In this document: positions 8,527 to 17,108 of the stretch, piece by piece
Numbering within the stretch: position 1 is the stretch's first letter
How the letters are laid out: every line of letters begins with the position of its first letter
Assembly: GCF_016827595.1 (NCBI RefSeq)
Contig: NZ_JAECMS010000004.1
Coordinates: 62,001 to 126,000, forward strand
Reading direction: 5' to 3'
Length of the DNA stretch: 64,000 nt
Source of the DNA: Luteirhabdus pelagi
GTDB lineage: Bacteria > Bacteroidota > Bacteroidia > Flavobacteriales > Flavobacteriaceae
The notes under the pieces: generated by a model
Seen by the model: the letters and a program-made list of their open reading frames with translations, nothing else
Told to the model about the DNA's origin: nothing
The model's database searches: none
Made by a program: the position numbers and the translations under genes

Positions 8527-9405
8527 TTATTCTCTACGCTGCTCCCTTGCGAGCAGCGTATTTTTTAGGAGCATGGCAATTGTCATCGGTCCGACACCAC
8601 CTGGAACAGGCGTTATGAAACTTGCCTTCTTACTCACGTTTTCGAAATCAACATCACCTTTCAAAACATAACCACGTTTTGCATTTTCATCGGGTACACG
8701 CGTGATACCCACGTCGATAATGACGGCATCGTCGCGAACCATTTCAGCTTTGACGAAATCGGGCACCCCAAGTGCCGAAATAATGATATCGGCCTGCGTG
8801 GTAATCTGCGCGATATTTTTAGTGCTACTATGAGTTAGGGTTACCGTACTATTTCCCGGCCAACCTTTACGGCTCATCAAGATACTCATGGGACGACCAA
8901 CAATATGGCTTCGACCGATAACCACCGTATGTTTTCCTTTGGTATCAACATTATAACGCTCTAATAATTCGAGAATTCCAAATGGTGTTGCGGGAATAAA
9001 AGTACTCATATCCAAGGCCATCCTACCAAAATTTTCAGGGTGAAATCCATCGACATCCTTACTAGGATCAACTGCCATCAATACTTTCTGGGTATCTATT
9101 TGCGGTGGAAGTGGTAATTGAATAATGAAGCCATCGATATCATCATTATTGTTCAATTCCTTAATTTTCTTCAACAATTCCAACTCGCTAGTAGTATGTG
9201 GCAAGCGAATCATGGTGCTTTCAAATCCTACGCGCTCGCACGACTTTACCTTACTGTTCACATACGTGAGGCTGGCACCATCATCTCCAACAATCACGGC
9301 AGCTAAATGCGGTACTTTCTCGCCATTGGCTTTCATGGCATCCACCTCAGCCTTGATTTCGTTTTTAATATCGTTGCTAACTTTTTTTCCGTCGAGGATT
9401 GTCAT
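8527..9405 (-). CDS. folD: Bifunctional methylene-THF dehydrogenase / methenyl-THF cyclohydrolase
   Basis: 292 residues, the usual FolD length. N-terminal catalytic region: YVNSKVKSCERVGF, with the family Tyr and Lys of the cyclohydrolase/dehydrogenase site, then DGFIIQLPLPPQID. The NADP-binding domain has HTVVIGRSHIVGRPMS, and the C-terminus has DVGITRV and TPVPGGVGPMTIAML. FolD interconverts 5,10-methylene-THF and 10-formyl-THF, providing one-carbon units for purines and formyl-Met. The ATG at 9403-9405 is 190 nt downstream of the ffh stop on the same strand; a repeat-rich spacer separates them, so an independent promoter is possible. Confidence 0.96.
   Translation of the reverse strand: MTILDGKKVSNDIKNEIKAEVDAMKANGEKVPHLAAVIVGDDGASLTYVNSKVKSCERVGFESTMIRLPHTTSELELLKKIKELNNNDDIDGFIIQLPLPPQIDTQKVLMAVDPSKDVDGFHPENFGRMALDMSTFIPATPFGILELLERYNVDTKGKHTVVIGRSHIVGRPMSILMSRKGWPGNSTVTLTHSSTKNIAQITTQADIIISALGVPDFVKAEMVRDDAVIIDVGITRVPDENAKRGYVLKGDVDFENVSKKASFITPVPGGVGPMTIAMLLKNTLLAREQRRE
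8535..8566 (+). terminator. Strong terminator embedded in the 3' end of folD
   Basis: A 10-bp perfect stem (TACGCTGCTC with GAGCAGCGTA) has a 6-nt loop and is followed by six T. It lies 26 nt after the YkvA stop and serves the plus-strand unit, while its bases also encode the last residues of FolD (LAREQRRE) on the other strand. Confidence 0.85.
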
Positions 9406-9412
9406 TTGGTAA

Positions 9413-9454
9413 GTATTGAGATGTTAGTATTGAGAATTGAGATGGTAGTATTGA
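9413..9454. repeat. Degenerate 7-bp array (six units) before folD
   Basis: Six consecutive 7-mers fit G-N5-A on the plus strand: GTATTGA, GATGTTA, GTATTGA, GAATTGA, GATGGTA, GTATTGA. The array ends 8 nt before the folD ATG. In the plus direction most units contain TGA or TAG; in the folD direction they do not. The sequence is low complexity and appears non-coding. Confidence 0.8.
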
Positions 9455-9458
9455 GTGG

Positions 9459-9488
9459 CAAAGTTTCAAAGTTTCAGAGTTTCAGAAC
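9459..9488. repeat. 8-bp tandem repeat
   Basis: CAAAGTTT occurs twice, then CAGAGTTT, then a partial CAGAAC, on the plus strand. The period is 8 rather than the 7 of the flanking array. It lies in the ffh-folD spacer. Confidence 0.75.
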
Positions 9489-9548
9489 TATAAGGAGATT
9501 AAAAATAATCGTATTAGACTTTTATATCAAATAATCTATTCGCTTTCT

Positions 9549-9597
9549 GCCTACAGCTTAAAGCTTATAGCTTACTGCTTATAGCATACCGCCTACT
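9549..9597. repeat. Degenerate 7-bp array (seven units) touching the ffh stop codon
   Basis: Seven units of exactly 7 bp fit GCNTANN on the plus strand (GCCTACA, GCTTAAA, GCTTATA, GCTTACT, GCTTATA, GCATACC, GCCTACT). The last unit overlaps the ffh stop codon (9596-9598). Read in the direction of ffh, six units begin with TAA or TAG, once every 7 nt. Confidence 0.85.
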
Positions 9598-10924
9598 ACT
9601 TCATATTCTTCATCATCTGCATCATCTTACGGCCACCACCGCCTTGCATCATCTTCATCATTTTGCTCATTTGGTTGAATTGCTTCAACAATTGGTTCAC
9701 CTCCTGAACCGAGGTCCCACTACCTTTAGCAATACGTTTCTTCCGACTTCCATTTAGTACAGACGGCGTGCTTCGTTCTTCAGGTGTCATACTCTGAATG
9801 ATAGCTTCAATTCCTTTGAAAGCATCATCGTCGATATCGACTCCCTTCAACGCTTTTCCAGCACCAGGAATCATTCCTACCAAATCCTTCATACTACCCA
9901 TCTTCTTCACCTGTTGGATCTGACTCATAAAATCGTCGAACCCAAACTGGTTTTTTGCGATCTTCTTCTGAAGTTTACGGGCTTCCTTTTCATCATACTG
10001 CTCTTGTGCACGTTCTACCAGCGACACCACGTCACCCATCCCCAAAATACGATCGGCCATACGTGCAGGGTGGAACACATCGATAGCGTCCATTTTTTCA
10101 CCCGTACCGATAAACTTAATTGGTTTGTTTACGACACTTTTGATGGAAAGCGCAGCACCACCGCGAGTATCACCATCCAATTTCGTAAGGACAACGCCGT
10201 CGAAATCCAAACGATCATTAAAGGCTTTGGCCGTATTCACCGCATCCTGACCTGTCATGGAATCGACCACGAACAACGTTTCATTTGGAGTAATAGCTTG
10301 GTGAATATTGGCTATTTCGGTCATCATCGTTTCATCGATGGCCAAGCGACCTGCGGTATCGACGATTACGGCATTGTGTCCATTTTCTTTCGCATGTTGA
10401 ATCGCATTTTTGGCGATAGCCACAGGATCCATATTACCTTCTTCACTATAAACATCCACGTTAATCTGTCCACCTACTACGTGCAACTGATTGATCGCCG
10501 CAGGACGGTACACATCGCATGCTACCAATAATGGTTTTTTGGTTTTCTTACTTTTCAGGTAATTTGCTAGTTTTCCAGAAAATGTCGTCTTACCACTACC
10601 CTGGAGTCCCGACATTAGTATAACGGTGGGAGCACCACTTAGGTCAATACCAGCCGTTTCGCCTCCCATCAATTCGGTAAGCTCATCCTTTACGAGCTTC
10701 ACCATCAATTGACCAGGTTGAAGCGATGTAAGAACATCCTGCCCCAAAGCCCTTTCCTTTACCGTATTGGTAAATTCCTTTGCCGTTTTAAAATTGACAT
10801 CGGCATCCAATAGTGCACGTCGCACTTCCTTTAGGGTTTCCGCTACGTTTACTTCGGTAATTTGGCCGTGTCCTTTCAGGACGTGCATTGCCTTATCGAG
10901 CTTGTCGCTTAAATTATCAAACAT
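9596..10924 (-). CDS. ffh: Signal recognition particle GTPase (SRP54/Ffh)
   Basis: 442 residues. The N domain is followed by the G domain with GLQGSGKTTFSGKLA (G1), CDVYRPAAINQL, DTAGRLAID (G3) and TKLDGDTRGGA (G4), then the M domain from about residue 300, ending in a Met-rich tail (MSKMMKMMQGGG and MMQMMKNMK). Ffh with 4.5S RNA delivers nascent membrane proteins to FtsY and the Sec/YidC machinery. Length and domain order are normal. The TAG stop lies directly in a heptad repeat. A consensus promoter is at 10953-10983. No 4.5S RNA gene was recognised nearby. Confidence 0.97.
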   Translation of the reverse strand: MFDNLSDKLDKAMHVLKGHGQITEVNVAETLKEVRRALLDADVNFKTAKEFTNTVKERALGQDVLTSLQPGQLMVKLVKDELTELMGGETAGIDLSGAPTVILMSGLQGSGKTTFSGKLANYLKSKKTKKPLLVACDVYRPAAINQLHVVGGQINVDVYSEEGNMDPVAIAKNAIQHAKENGHNAVIVDTAGRLAIDETMMTEIANIHQAITPNETLFVVDSMTGQDAVNTAKAFNDRLDFDGVVLTKLDGDTRGGAALSIKSVVNKPIKFIGTGEKMDAIDVFHPARMADRILGMGDVVSLVERAQEQYDEKEARKLQKKIAKNQFGFDDFMSQIQQVKKMGSMKDLVGMIPGAGKALKGVDIDDDAFKGIEAIIQSMTPEERSTPSVLNGSRKKRIAKGSGTSVQEVNQLLKQFNQMSKMMKMMQGGGGRKMMQMMKNMK

Positions 10925-10952
10925 GGTATTTATCGTGCATTTATAAGAGTCG

Positions 10953-10983
10953 CAAAGATAAGGATTGGCAAGAGAGTTGGCAA
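10953..10983 (-). promoter_or_regulatory. ffh: Consensus Bacteroidota promoter of ffh
   Basis: On the minus strand TTG (10983-10981), a 20-nt spacer and TATCTTTG (10960-10953) match the TTG / TAnnTTTG consensus with correct spacing. The -7 element ends 28 nt before the ffh ATG. Confidence 0.65.
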
Positions 10984-11277
10984 GCGCCGAGGGGAATTAC
11001 TGCAGATTGGAAATAAGGAGTCAAATATTAATGTTAGCAAGCACATTTAAAATAGCAACTTATTAAGAAAAGAGTCATTATAATACAGTAATAGCAAAAT
11101 TATTCACAAAAATTAAAGAAATAATTGTTATTTTATAATTTATACTATTGAATTACAATTTTTTAAAAAAAATCACTACATTAGATATATCCCATTTTTG
11201 CTAGTACCTCCTACTTACTGTTATCGCTAACTAACAATTTTCAAAAGGTATGTTGAATATCGATAACATCAGTAAAA
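10984..11277. other. AT-rich intergenic region, nothing recognised
   Basis: Together with the ffh promoter this forms a 353-nt gap between divergent genes. It is rich in A/T runs, such as those around 11100-11180. No RNA gene, clear hairpin, repeat array or credible small ORF was recognised; a 14-codon ORF from the ATG at 11249 is too short to support. It probably holds the promoter of the plus-strand gene at 11278. Confidence 0.5.
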
Positions 11278-11715
11278 ATGAACTATATATGTAGAAAAAC
11301 TACGCTTTTCCTTTTTTTGTTTTTTACTTCACCCTTGGTCTTCGCGCAAATCGGTTGGTCCCAAGCTGAAGTTGTTGAAAATTTTGGAGACCAATACGAG
11401 GTCGGTACAACCGATGATGGGATGTCGTATATCAAATACGATACGGAACAGTATTCTCGAAGAAGTGGCACCTATGTGCGTACGAAAGTAATCTACTTTT
11501 TTGAGAATAGTGATGGAAATGAGGTATGTCATTTATGGAAGACCTTCGACCCTTATTCGGAGACGAATATGGTAGTTTCCAATATTCAACAGAATAAGGC
11601 TAAAATCAATCACCGTACATGGAAAGATTATGGTGAAAACACTGTTTATGAGGTAGCTGTAAAATCCGGCTATTGTGTCGTGACAGCTTGGTACGATTTT
11701 AACAACGACCTATAG
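11278..11715 (+). CDS. Small secreted protein of unknown function
   Basis: 145 residues. The signal peptide is residues 1-23 (KTTLFLFLFFTSPLVFAQ, cleavage after FAQ). The mature part is about 122 residues, strand-rich with many aromatics (SYIKYDTEQYSRRSG, RTKVIYFFENSDGNEVCH), and has two Cys (in NEVCHLW and SGYCVVTAW) that could form a disulfide. No family is recognised. It lies upstream of the signalling operon at 11916 but is separated by 200 nt, and no link is demonstrated. It could be a sensor-associated or surface protein. Confidence 0.6.
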   Translation: MNYICRKTTLFLFLFFTSPLVFAQIGWSQAEVVENFGDQYEVGTTDDGMSYIKYDTEQYSRRSGTYVRTKVIYFFENSDGNEVCHLWKTFDPYSETNMVVSNIQQNKAKINHRTWKDYGENTVYEVAVKSGYCVVTAWYDFNNDL

Positions 11716-11829
11716 CCTAATAGTACTGTTGCACATTATCATTATGCCAATATAATTCTTGCCACTATTTTAAACGTGTTTACACACTGAATTTCAAAGT
11801 ATTGTAGCATTACACTTCAGTTTTTTTAG

Positions 11830-11837
11830 TACCTTTA
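11830..11837 (+). promoter_or_regulatory. Possible -7 element before the signalling operon
   Basis: TACCTTTA (one mismatch to TAnnTTTG) lies 78 nt before the kinase gene at 11916, with TTG 25 nt further upstream (11802-11804), slightly longer than the usual spacer. This is a weak candidate for the promoter of the operon that follows. Confidence 0.25.
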
Positions 11838-11915
11838 AATATCCCAACGTCTGGTACTCCCTAACCAGTTATAGTAAACCATTCCAGCACCTACTTGGAA
11901 TAAACGAGTATCAGT

Positions 11916-14090
11916 ATGACCATATCTACTGTATTTTACATACGTATTGATTCGCTTCACCATTTTAAGAGATTTTCACTTTCTTTTCTACAATGCTGCT
12001 TTTGGGTATTTATAAATGGTATCGCAACGGCTCAAGAGTCACCCCCAACCGATAAACTCGAAAAGCTAATCCCTTATATCAGCGACCGTCTCCAAGGCGA
12101 TAATCAAGATTCCACAGAACTTTATACGTTAGTCCATCGCGCAGTAGCGCTTTCTGAAGCGGCTCGGGATAATCAATTATTAGGGCAATCGTATCGACAT
12201 CTTGCGTATTGGCATCTGGCAAATCCTGAACTGGATTCTAGCCTCTATTATTTTGAAAAGGCAAGGCAAATCTATCAACAGGCGAAATTGGATAGTCTTC
12301 AAGCCGAAACCTATTTAGAAATGGAAGACGCCTATAAGCAACGTGGGTATTATACTGAAGCTATGGAGCAGGATTTCAAGGCGCTCGAGCTATTTGAAAA
12401 AAACCAACTTTCCCTAGGTATCGCAAAAAGCTATACACGCTTATGCGACATTCTTTATTATCAAGAGAAATATGCCGAAGGCGCCGAATATTGCCAAAAA
12501 GCAATCGATATTCAGTCAAAATACAACGTGCCGGAAGAACTCGCTATTAGCCACCGCTATAAGGCAGACAACCTTTTAATCCTTGAAAAATTTGAAGCAG
12601 CCCTAGAGGAAATAAACAAAGGGATTGCGGTTCTGAAAGCTGCGGGGAAATCGGAAAAAATCATCGCTCCCAACTATAATACCCGCGGGAATATTTACAA
12701 ATACATGGAGCGTTTCGATGAGGCCATTGCTGAATATCAAAAAGTTTATGCTCTTGCCAAAGTCGAAAACAATACGCAGGGATTAATTTCTGCGCTCGGA
12801 AATCTCGGACACGTAAAAAGGCTTCAGGAAAGGTATGAAGAGGCGTTACCTTATACCTTAGAAGCCTTAGAAATCATCGAGCAAAGTGGAAATACTAGAA
12901 ATCTTTTCGAGAATTATATGCATGCATCAGACAGCTACGCAGCCTTAGGTCAATTTGAAGAAGCGCTAAAATATGAGCGCCTATTTTCAGGAGCTAGGTT
13001 TCGAAATCTTGAGAAGACCATCGAGCAATTGGAATCGGAACTTCAGATAAAGTATGAAACCGCCCAAAAGGAAGCAACGATAGAAGAACAAGAGGCTACT
13101 ATCGATAGGCAACGAAAAATTCAACTGCTCTATATCGGAATTGCAGTTTTACTCGGTATCATTCTGTTTGGAATGTATTTCACCATAACCAATATCCGTA
13201 AAAAGAGAAAGGCATTAGCATCGCTAAACACAGAATTGGAACAAAAAAAGGAGGCCCTCGAAACCTCTAATAGGAAACTGCAGCAATCCTTCGATGAACT
13301 AAAAGCTACCCAAGCGCAACTTATTCAATCTGAAAAAATGGCATCGTTGGGTGAACTCACCGCAGGGATTGCGCATGAAATCCAAAATCCTCTCAACTTC
13401 GTCAATAATTTTTCGGAGGTAAGTCGGGAACTCATTACGGAAATGCAGCAAGAGATTCAAAAAGGCGATCTAGTTGAAATAACCGCCATTTCTGAAGATA
13501 TCAAGAATAACCTCGAAAAAATTCAACATCACGGGCAAAGAGCCGATGCCATTGTAAAAGGGATGTTGCTGCATAGCCGGAGCAGTAGTGGTAATAAAGA
13601 AGCTACTGACCTCAATAAGCTTTGCGATGAATATTTACGATTGAGTTACCACGGCTTGCGGGCAAAGGACAAAAACTTCAATGCTACCTTAGAGACCGAC
13701 TTCGACCCAAACCTACCGTCACTCCAAATCATCCCACAAGATATGGGGCGTGTGGTGCTAAATCTTCTTACCAATGCCTTTTATGCGGTTCGCGAGCGCC
13801 AGAAAATGGAAGGTAAAAACTACAAGCCGACGGTTATCGTAGCCACTGCAATGGAAAAAGATGGCAAAGAAGTTTCAATTACAATTAAGGATAATGGAAA
13901 TGGTATTCCGAAGGAAATCCAAGAGAAGATTTTTCAACCTTTTTTCACCACAAAACCTACCGGCCAGGGAACAGGATTAGGGCTTAGCCTAAGTTATGAC
14001 ATCGTAAAAGCCCATGGCGGTGAATTACGTGTTGCTACGGAGCTTGGGAAAGGAACAGAATTCGTAATTTCACTACCATCAACTAACTGA
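11916..14090 (+). CDS. TPR-repeat membrane-anchored sensor histidine kinase
   Basis: 724 residues. An N-terminal export signal (FSLSFLQCCFWVFINGIATAQ) is followed by about 350 residues of tetratricopeptide repeats facing the periplasm (for example NTRGNIYKYMERFDEAIAEY and ALGNLGHVKRLQERYEEALP). Next come a coiled coil, one transmembrane helix near 403-425 and a second coiled coil. The H box is ELTAGIAHEIQNPLNFVNNF with His487; the ATPase has NLLTNAFYAV, DNGNGIP, FQPFFTTKPTGQGTGLGLSLS. This is a complete histidine kinase without its own receiver. The next kinase starts 3 nt after the stop, and two receiver proteins follow. Ligand unknown; TPRs suggest a protein or peptide partner. Confidence 0.9.
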   Translation: MTISTVFYIRIDSLHHFKRFSLSFLQCCFWVFINGIATAQESPPTDKLEKLIPYISDRLQGDNQDSTELYTLVHRAVALSEAARDNQLLGQSYRHLAYWHLANPELDSSLYYFEKARQIYQQAKLDSLQAETYLEMEDAYKQRGYYTEAMEQDFKALELFEKNQLSLGIAKSYTRLCDILYYQEKYAEGAEYCQKAIDIQSKYNVPEELAISHRYKADNLLILEKFEAALEEINKGIAVLKAAGKSEKIIAPNYNTRGNIYKYMERFDEAIAEYQKVYALAKVENNTQGLISALGNLGHVKRLQERYEEALPYTLEALEIIEQSGNTRNLFENYMHASDSYAALGQFEEALKYERLFSGARFRNLEKTIEQLESELQIKYETAQKEATIEEQEATIDRQRKIQLLYIGIAVLLGIILFGMYFTITNIRKKRKALASLNTELEQKKEALETSNRKLQQSFDELKATQAQLIQSEKMASLGELTAGIAHEIQNPLNFVNNFSEVSRELITEMQQEIQKGDLVEITAISEDIKNNLEKIQHHGQRADAIVKGMLLHSRSSSGNKEATDLNKLCDEYLRLSYHGLRAKDKNFNATLETDFDPNLPSLQIIPQDMGRVVLNLLTNAFYAVRERQKMEGKNYKPTVIVATAMEKDGKEVSITIKDNGNGIPKEIQEKIFQPFFTTKPTGQGTGLGLSLSYDIVKAHGGELRVATELGKGTEFVISLPSTN

Positions 14091-14092
14091 TA

Positions 14093-17000
14093 ATGAAAGT
14101 GTCAGAAAAAATAAAATCGGAAGTACTACAGGTGTACGACACTTGGCTGCAAGGATATCTAAATGGCGATGTTCCTACCTACGATGCGTATTTTGATGAT
14201 ACCTTTCATTTCATTGGTTCCACCAATAACGAGGAGTTTTTAAACCGAACTGAAACCACCCAATTCTTTGCCAATACGGCTGATCAATTGGCGGGCAAAT
14301 GCGACCTTCGAAATGAGACACGAATACTAGAAAAATTTGGTGAGCATATCTGTATCACCCACGTTTTTGATGCTTGGTTTTTAAACAAATCTGATTATAC
14401 GTATTACGGTAGGTTCCGCTTTTCAAATATTTTGAAAAAAAATAAGGAAGGCTGGCGCTTTATCTATCAGCATTTCTCTACACCCGATGCTAAAACAGAT
14501 AAAGGTGAAACCATTGGGTTTGATAAGGTAAGTGAAGAGAATCAAAAACTTCGGGAAGCCATTAAACGCCGTACAATTGAGTTGGAAGCCAAGAATAGAG
14601 CGCTCGAAATTGAAGGCGCGCTGGAACGTGTCCGTTCGCAAGTAACGTCCATGCAGGAATCTTCAGATCTGTTTGATATCGTGGTGGCAATGCGGAATGA
14701 ATTCATATCATTAGGGCACGATGCAGATTATTTCTGGCACATGCGATGGCTGGAGGATAGGTACAATATGTCGATGACTTCCGAAGATGGCAGTAGGATC
14801 GGAATGGTAATTTCGATACCCAAATTTGTTCATGACGATATTGAAAGTTTGGCAAAGTGGGAAGCGGGAACAGAACCTGCCTTTATATTGGCGCTAGATG
14901 CGGAGGAAGCGTGGGACTATATCGAAAATATGAACACCCATGGCCACTATCAGTTGGCCGACCCTAATGCTCCCACCGAAGAGGATATTGCGCATATTGG
15001 CGGACTAACCTTTATCATAGCTCGAACTAGTCATGGTGAAATCGGTTTCAGTTTAGCAGGGAAGGTTGATGATCCCCCAAAAGAATCTATTGATACCCTC
15101 ATCAGTTTTGCTAAAGTTTTCGATTTGGCCTACACCCGCTTCCTCGACCTTCAGAAAGCCGAGGCGCAAGCGCGGGAGGCAAAAATTGAGGCTTCCCTCG
15201 AGAAAGTGCGCTCGGTGGCACTAAGCCTTCAAAAACCTGACGATATGCTCGATATCGCTAAGATTTTATACGAGCAATTACTCGAACTTGGATTTTCCGA
15301 CATCCGCAATGCTATTATCGATATTCACAACGACGACGATGAAACATTCCTCGATTACGACTATTCGCATGATATGTCCAGTGCGATTACCGAACTCTCC
15401 TATTATGGTGACCCCGTAATCGAAAAACAGGTAAGGATCGTTCAATCTAGTAATGATGCCTTTTTTGAAATCGAGTTACATGGTGCCGAACTGCAAGAAT
15501 TAATCGAAACACGGTTAAAGAACGGTGAAAGGGATGATCCGCGACTTCACTCCACAGACCATTTAACCTACAACCTATATTCCTTTGGAAATGGGGCTAT
15601 CGGAATTTCAAATTTTGGGGTTTTGACCGATGACCAAAAGAAGATTTTAAAACGCTTTCGGAATGTCTTCACCTTTGCCTACAAACGTTACATCGATTTA
15701 ACCAAAGCAGCAGCACAGGCGCGTGAAGCCAAGATTGAAGCAGCCTTGGAGAAAGTGCGTTCGGTGGCGCTTAGCATGAACGAATCGAAAGACCTTCTTA
15801 CCATCACAAAGGAACTCTATGAACAATTGCTGGAACTAGGTTTCGATGACATTCGAAATGCACTTATAGATGTAAACAATGAAGATGCACAAACCTTTTT
15901 AGATTACGATTATTCGCATGAAATGGGCGGCACGATTACGCTTATGTCGTATGACGATGATCCTACGTTGGAAGAACAATTACAGGTAATTGCCAATACC
16001 ACCGACGGGTTTTCCGAAATGGTATTGGAAGGACGACAACTTCAAGACCTCATAGAGATGCGTCGAAAAAACGGAGAGGCAGAGGATCCGCGGTTGTTAA
16101 AAGCCGATAGTGTTTCCTATATTTTGTATGCCTTCGGAAATGGTGCCATTGGTATTTCAAATTTTGGTGCCCTTACCAAGGATCAAAAGAATATTTTAGA
16201 TCGGTTCCGAAACGTATTCACCTTCGCCTACCAACGCTTTAGCGACCTTCTAATTAAGGAGGAGCAATCGGCTGCGTTGCTTACCGAAAAGCGTCAGTTG
16301 GAGAAAACGCTAACAGATCTTCAGGAAACACAAAGACAATTGATTCAGTCCGAAAAAATGGCCTCCTTAGGAGAACTCACCGCTGGCATTGCCCATGAAA
16401 TTCAAAACCCTCTCAACTTCGTCAATAATTTTTCGGAAGTGAGCAACGAACTTATTGAAGAGGTAGATGAAGAAATTGCAAATGGGGATTTTAAGGAAGT
16501 CAAGCTCTTACTTACCGACATTAAACAAAACCTTCAAAAGATTCATCATCATGGTCAGCGTGCCGATGCCATTGTAAAGGGAATGCTTCAGCATAGTCGA
16601 AGCAGCTCGGCAGAGAAGGAACCCACCGATATCAACAAACTGGCCGATGAATATTTCCGTCTTGCCTATCATGGGCTACGCGCAAAGGACAAATCCTTCA
16701 ATGCTACTATAGAAACCAATTTTGATGACGGTATAGGAATGGCGATGGTGATACCTCAGGATATAGGTAGGGTAATATTAAACTTAATTACAAATGCCTT
16801 TTACGCCGTGAACGAAAAGAAAAGTGAAGTCAAAGAGAGTTCTTATGAACCAAAAGTTTCGGTTTCCACACATCAGGAAGAAAAGCATATCGCCATCAAA
16901 GTGAAGGACAACGGCAATGGTATTCCGAAAGGTATCTTGGATAAGATCTTTCAACCCTTTTTCACCACAAAACCTACGGGAAAAGGTACAGGTCTTGGCT

Positions 17001-17107
17001 TATCCATGAGTTACGATGTGGTAACCAAAGGACATGGGGGCAATTTGACTGTGGAAACTAAAAAAGGAAAAGGCACCACATTCACCATACAAATTCCAAA
17101 ATCTTAA
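14093..17107 (+). CDS. Soluble hybrid-sensor histidine kinase: NTF2-like domain plus three repeated sensor modules
   Basis: 1004 residues, no signal peptide or transmembrane helix, so cytoplasmic. Residues 1-130 resemble an NTF2/SnoaL-like fold (KSEVLQVYDTWLQGYLNGDV, WRFIYQHFSTPDAK). A coiled linker leads to three tandem modules starting near residues 174, 366 and 549, each opening with a variant of E-A-x-LEKVRSVALSM. The second and third share YEQLLELGF, FLDYDYSHEM/DM and NGAIGISNFG, so they are clear duplicates; the first is diverged. The kinase core has His768 in the same ELTAGIAHEIQNPLNF H box as the upstream kinase, then DNGNGIPKGILDKIFQPFF. It probably integrates small-molecule signals, but the ligand is unknown. 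It lies 3 nt after the first kinase and 2 nt before the receiver gene. Confidence 0.88.
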   Translation: MKVSEKIKSEVLQVYDTWLQGYLNGDVPTYDAYFDDTFHFIGSTNNEEFLNRTETTQFFANTADQLAGKCDLRNETRILEKFGEHICITHVFDAWFLNKSDYTYYGRFRFSNILKKNKEGWRFIYQHFSTPDAKTDKGETIGFDKVSEENQKLREAIKRRTIELEAKNRALEIEGALERVRSQVTSMQESSDLFDIVVAMRNEFISLGHDADYFWHMRWLEDRYNMSMTSEDGSRIGMVISIPKFVHDDIESLAKWEAGTEPAFILALDAEEAWDYIENMNTHGHYQLADPNAPTEEDIAHIGGLTFIIARTSHGEIGFSLAGKVDDPPKESIDTLISFAKVFDLAYTRFLDLQKAEAQAREAKIEASLEKVRSVALSLQKPDDMLDIAKILYEQLLELGFSDIRNAIIDIHNDDDETFLDYDYSHDMSSAITELSYYGDPVIEKQVRIVQSSNDAFFEIELHGAELQELIETRLKNGERDDPRLHSTDHLTYNLYSFGNGAIGISNFGVLTDDQKKILKRFRNVFTFAYKRYIDLTKAAAQAREAKIEAALEKVRSVALSMNESKDLLTITKELYEQLLELGFDDIRNALIDVNNEDAQTFLDYDYSHEMGGTITLMSYDDDPTLEEQLQVIANTTDGFSEMVLEGRQLQDLIEMRRKNGEAEDPRLLKADSVSYILYAFGNGAIGISNFGALTKDQKNILDRFRNVFTFAYQRFSDLLIKEEQSAALLTEKRQLEKTLTDLQETQRQLIQSEKMASLGELTAGIAHEIQNPLNFVNNFSEVSNELIEEVDEEIANGDFKEVKLLLTDIKQNLQKIHHHGQRADAIVKGMLQHSRSSSAEKEPTDINKLADEYFRLAYHGLRAKDKSFNATIETNFDDGIGMAMVIPQDIGRVILNLITNAFYAVNEKKSEVKESSYEPKVSVSTHQEEKHIAIKVKDNGNGIPKGILDKIFQPFFTTKPTGKGTGLGLSMSYDVVTKGHGGNLTVETKKGKGTTFTIQIPKS

Positions 17108-17108
17108 A

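Noticed and set aside
9413-9597. Insertion-sequence remnant in the ffh-folD spacer
   Set aside because: No terminal inverted repeats, target duplication or transposase fragment; the spacer is made of short-period arrays.
9914-10531. 205-codon plus-strand open frame
   Set aside because: It lies fully antisense to ffh, and the His/Ile-rich product has no recognisable feature; it is a shadow of ffh codon use.
10984-11277. 4.5S RNA gene near ffh
   Set aside because: The region is too AT-rich and contains no long imperfect hairpin with the conserved GNRA-capped SRP loop.
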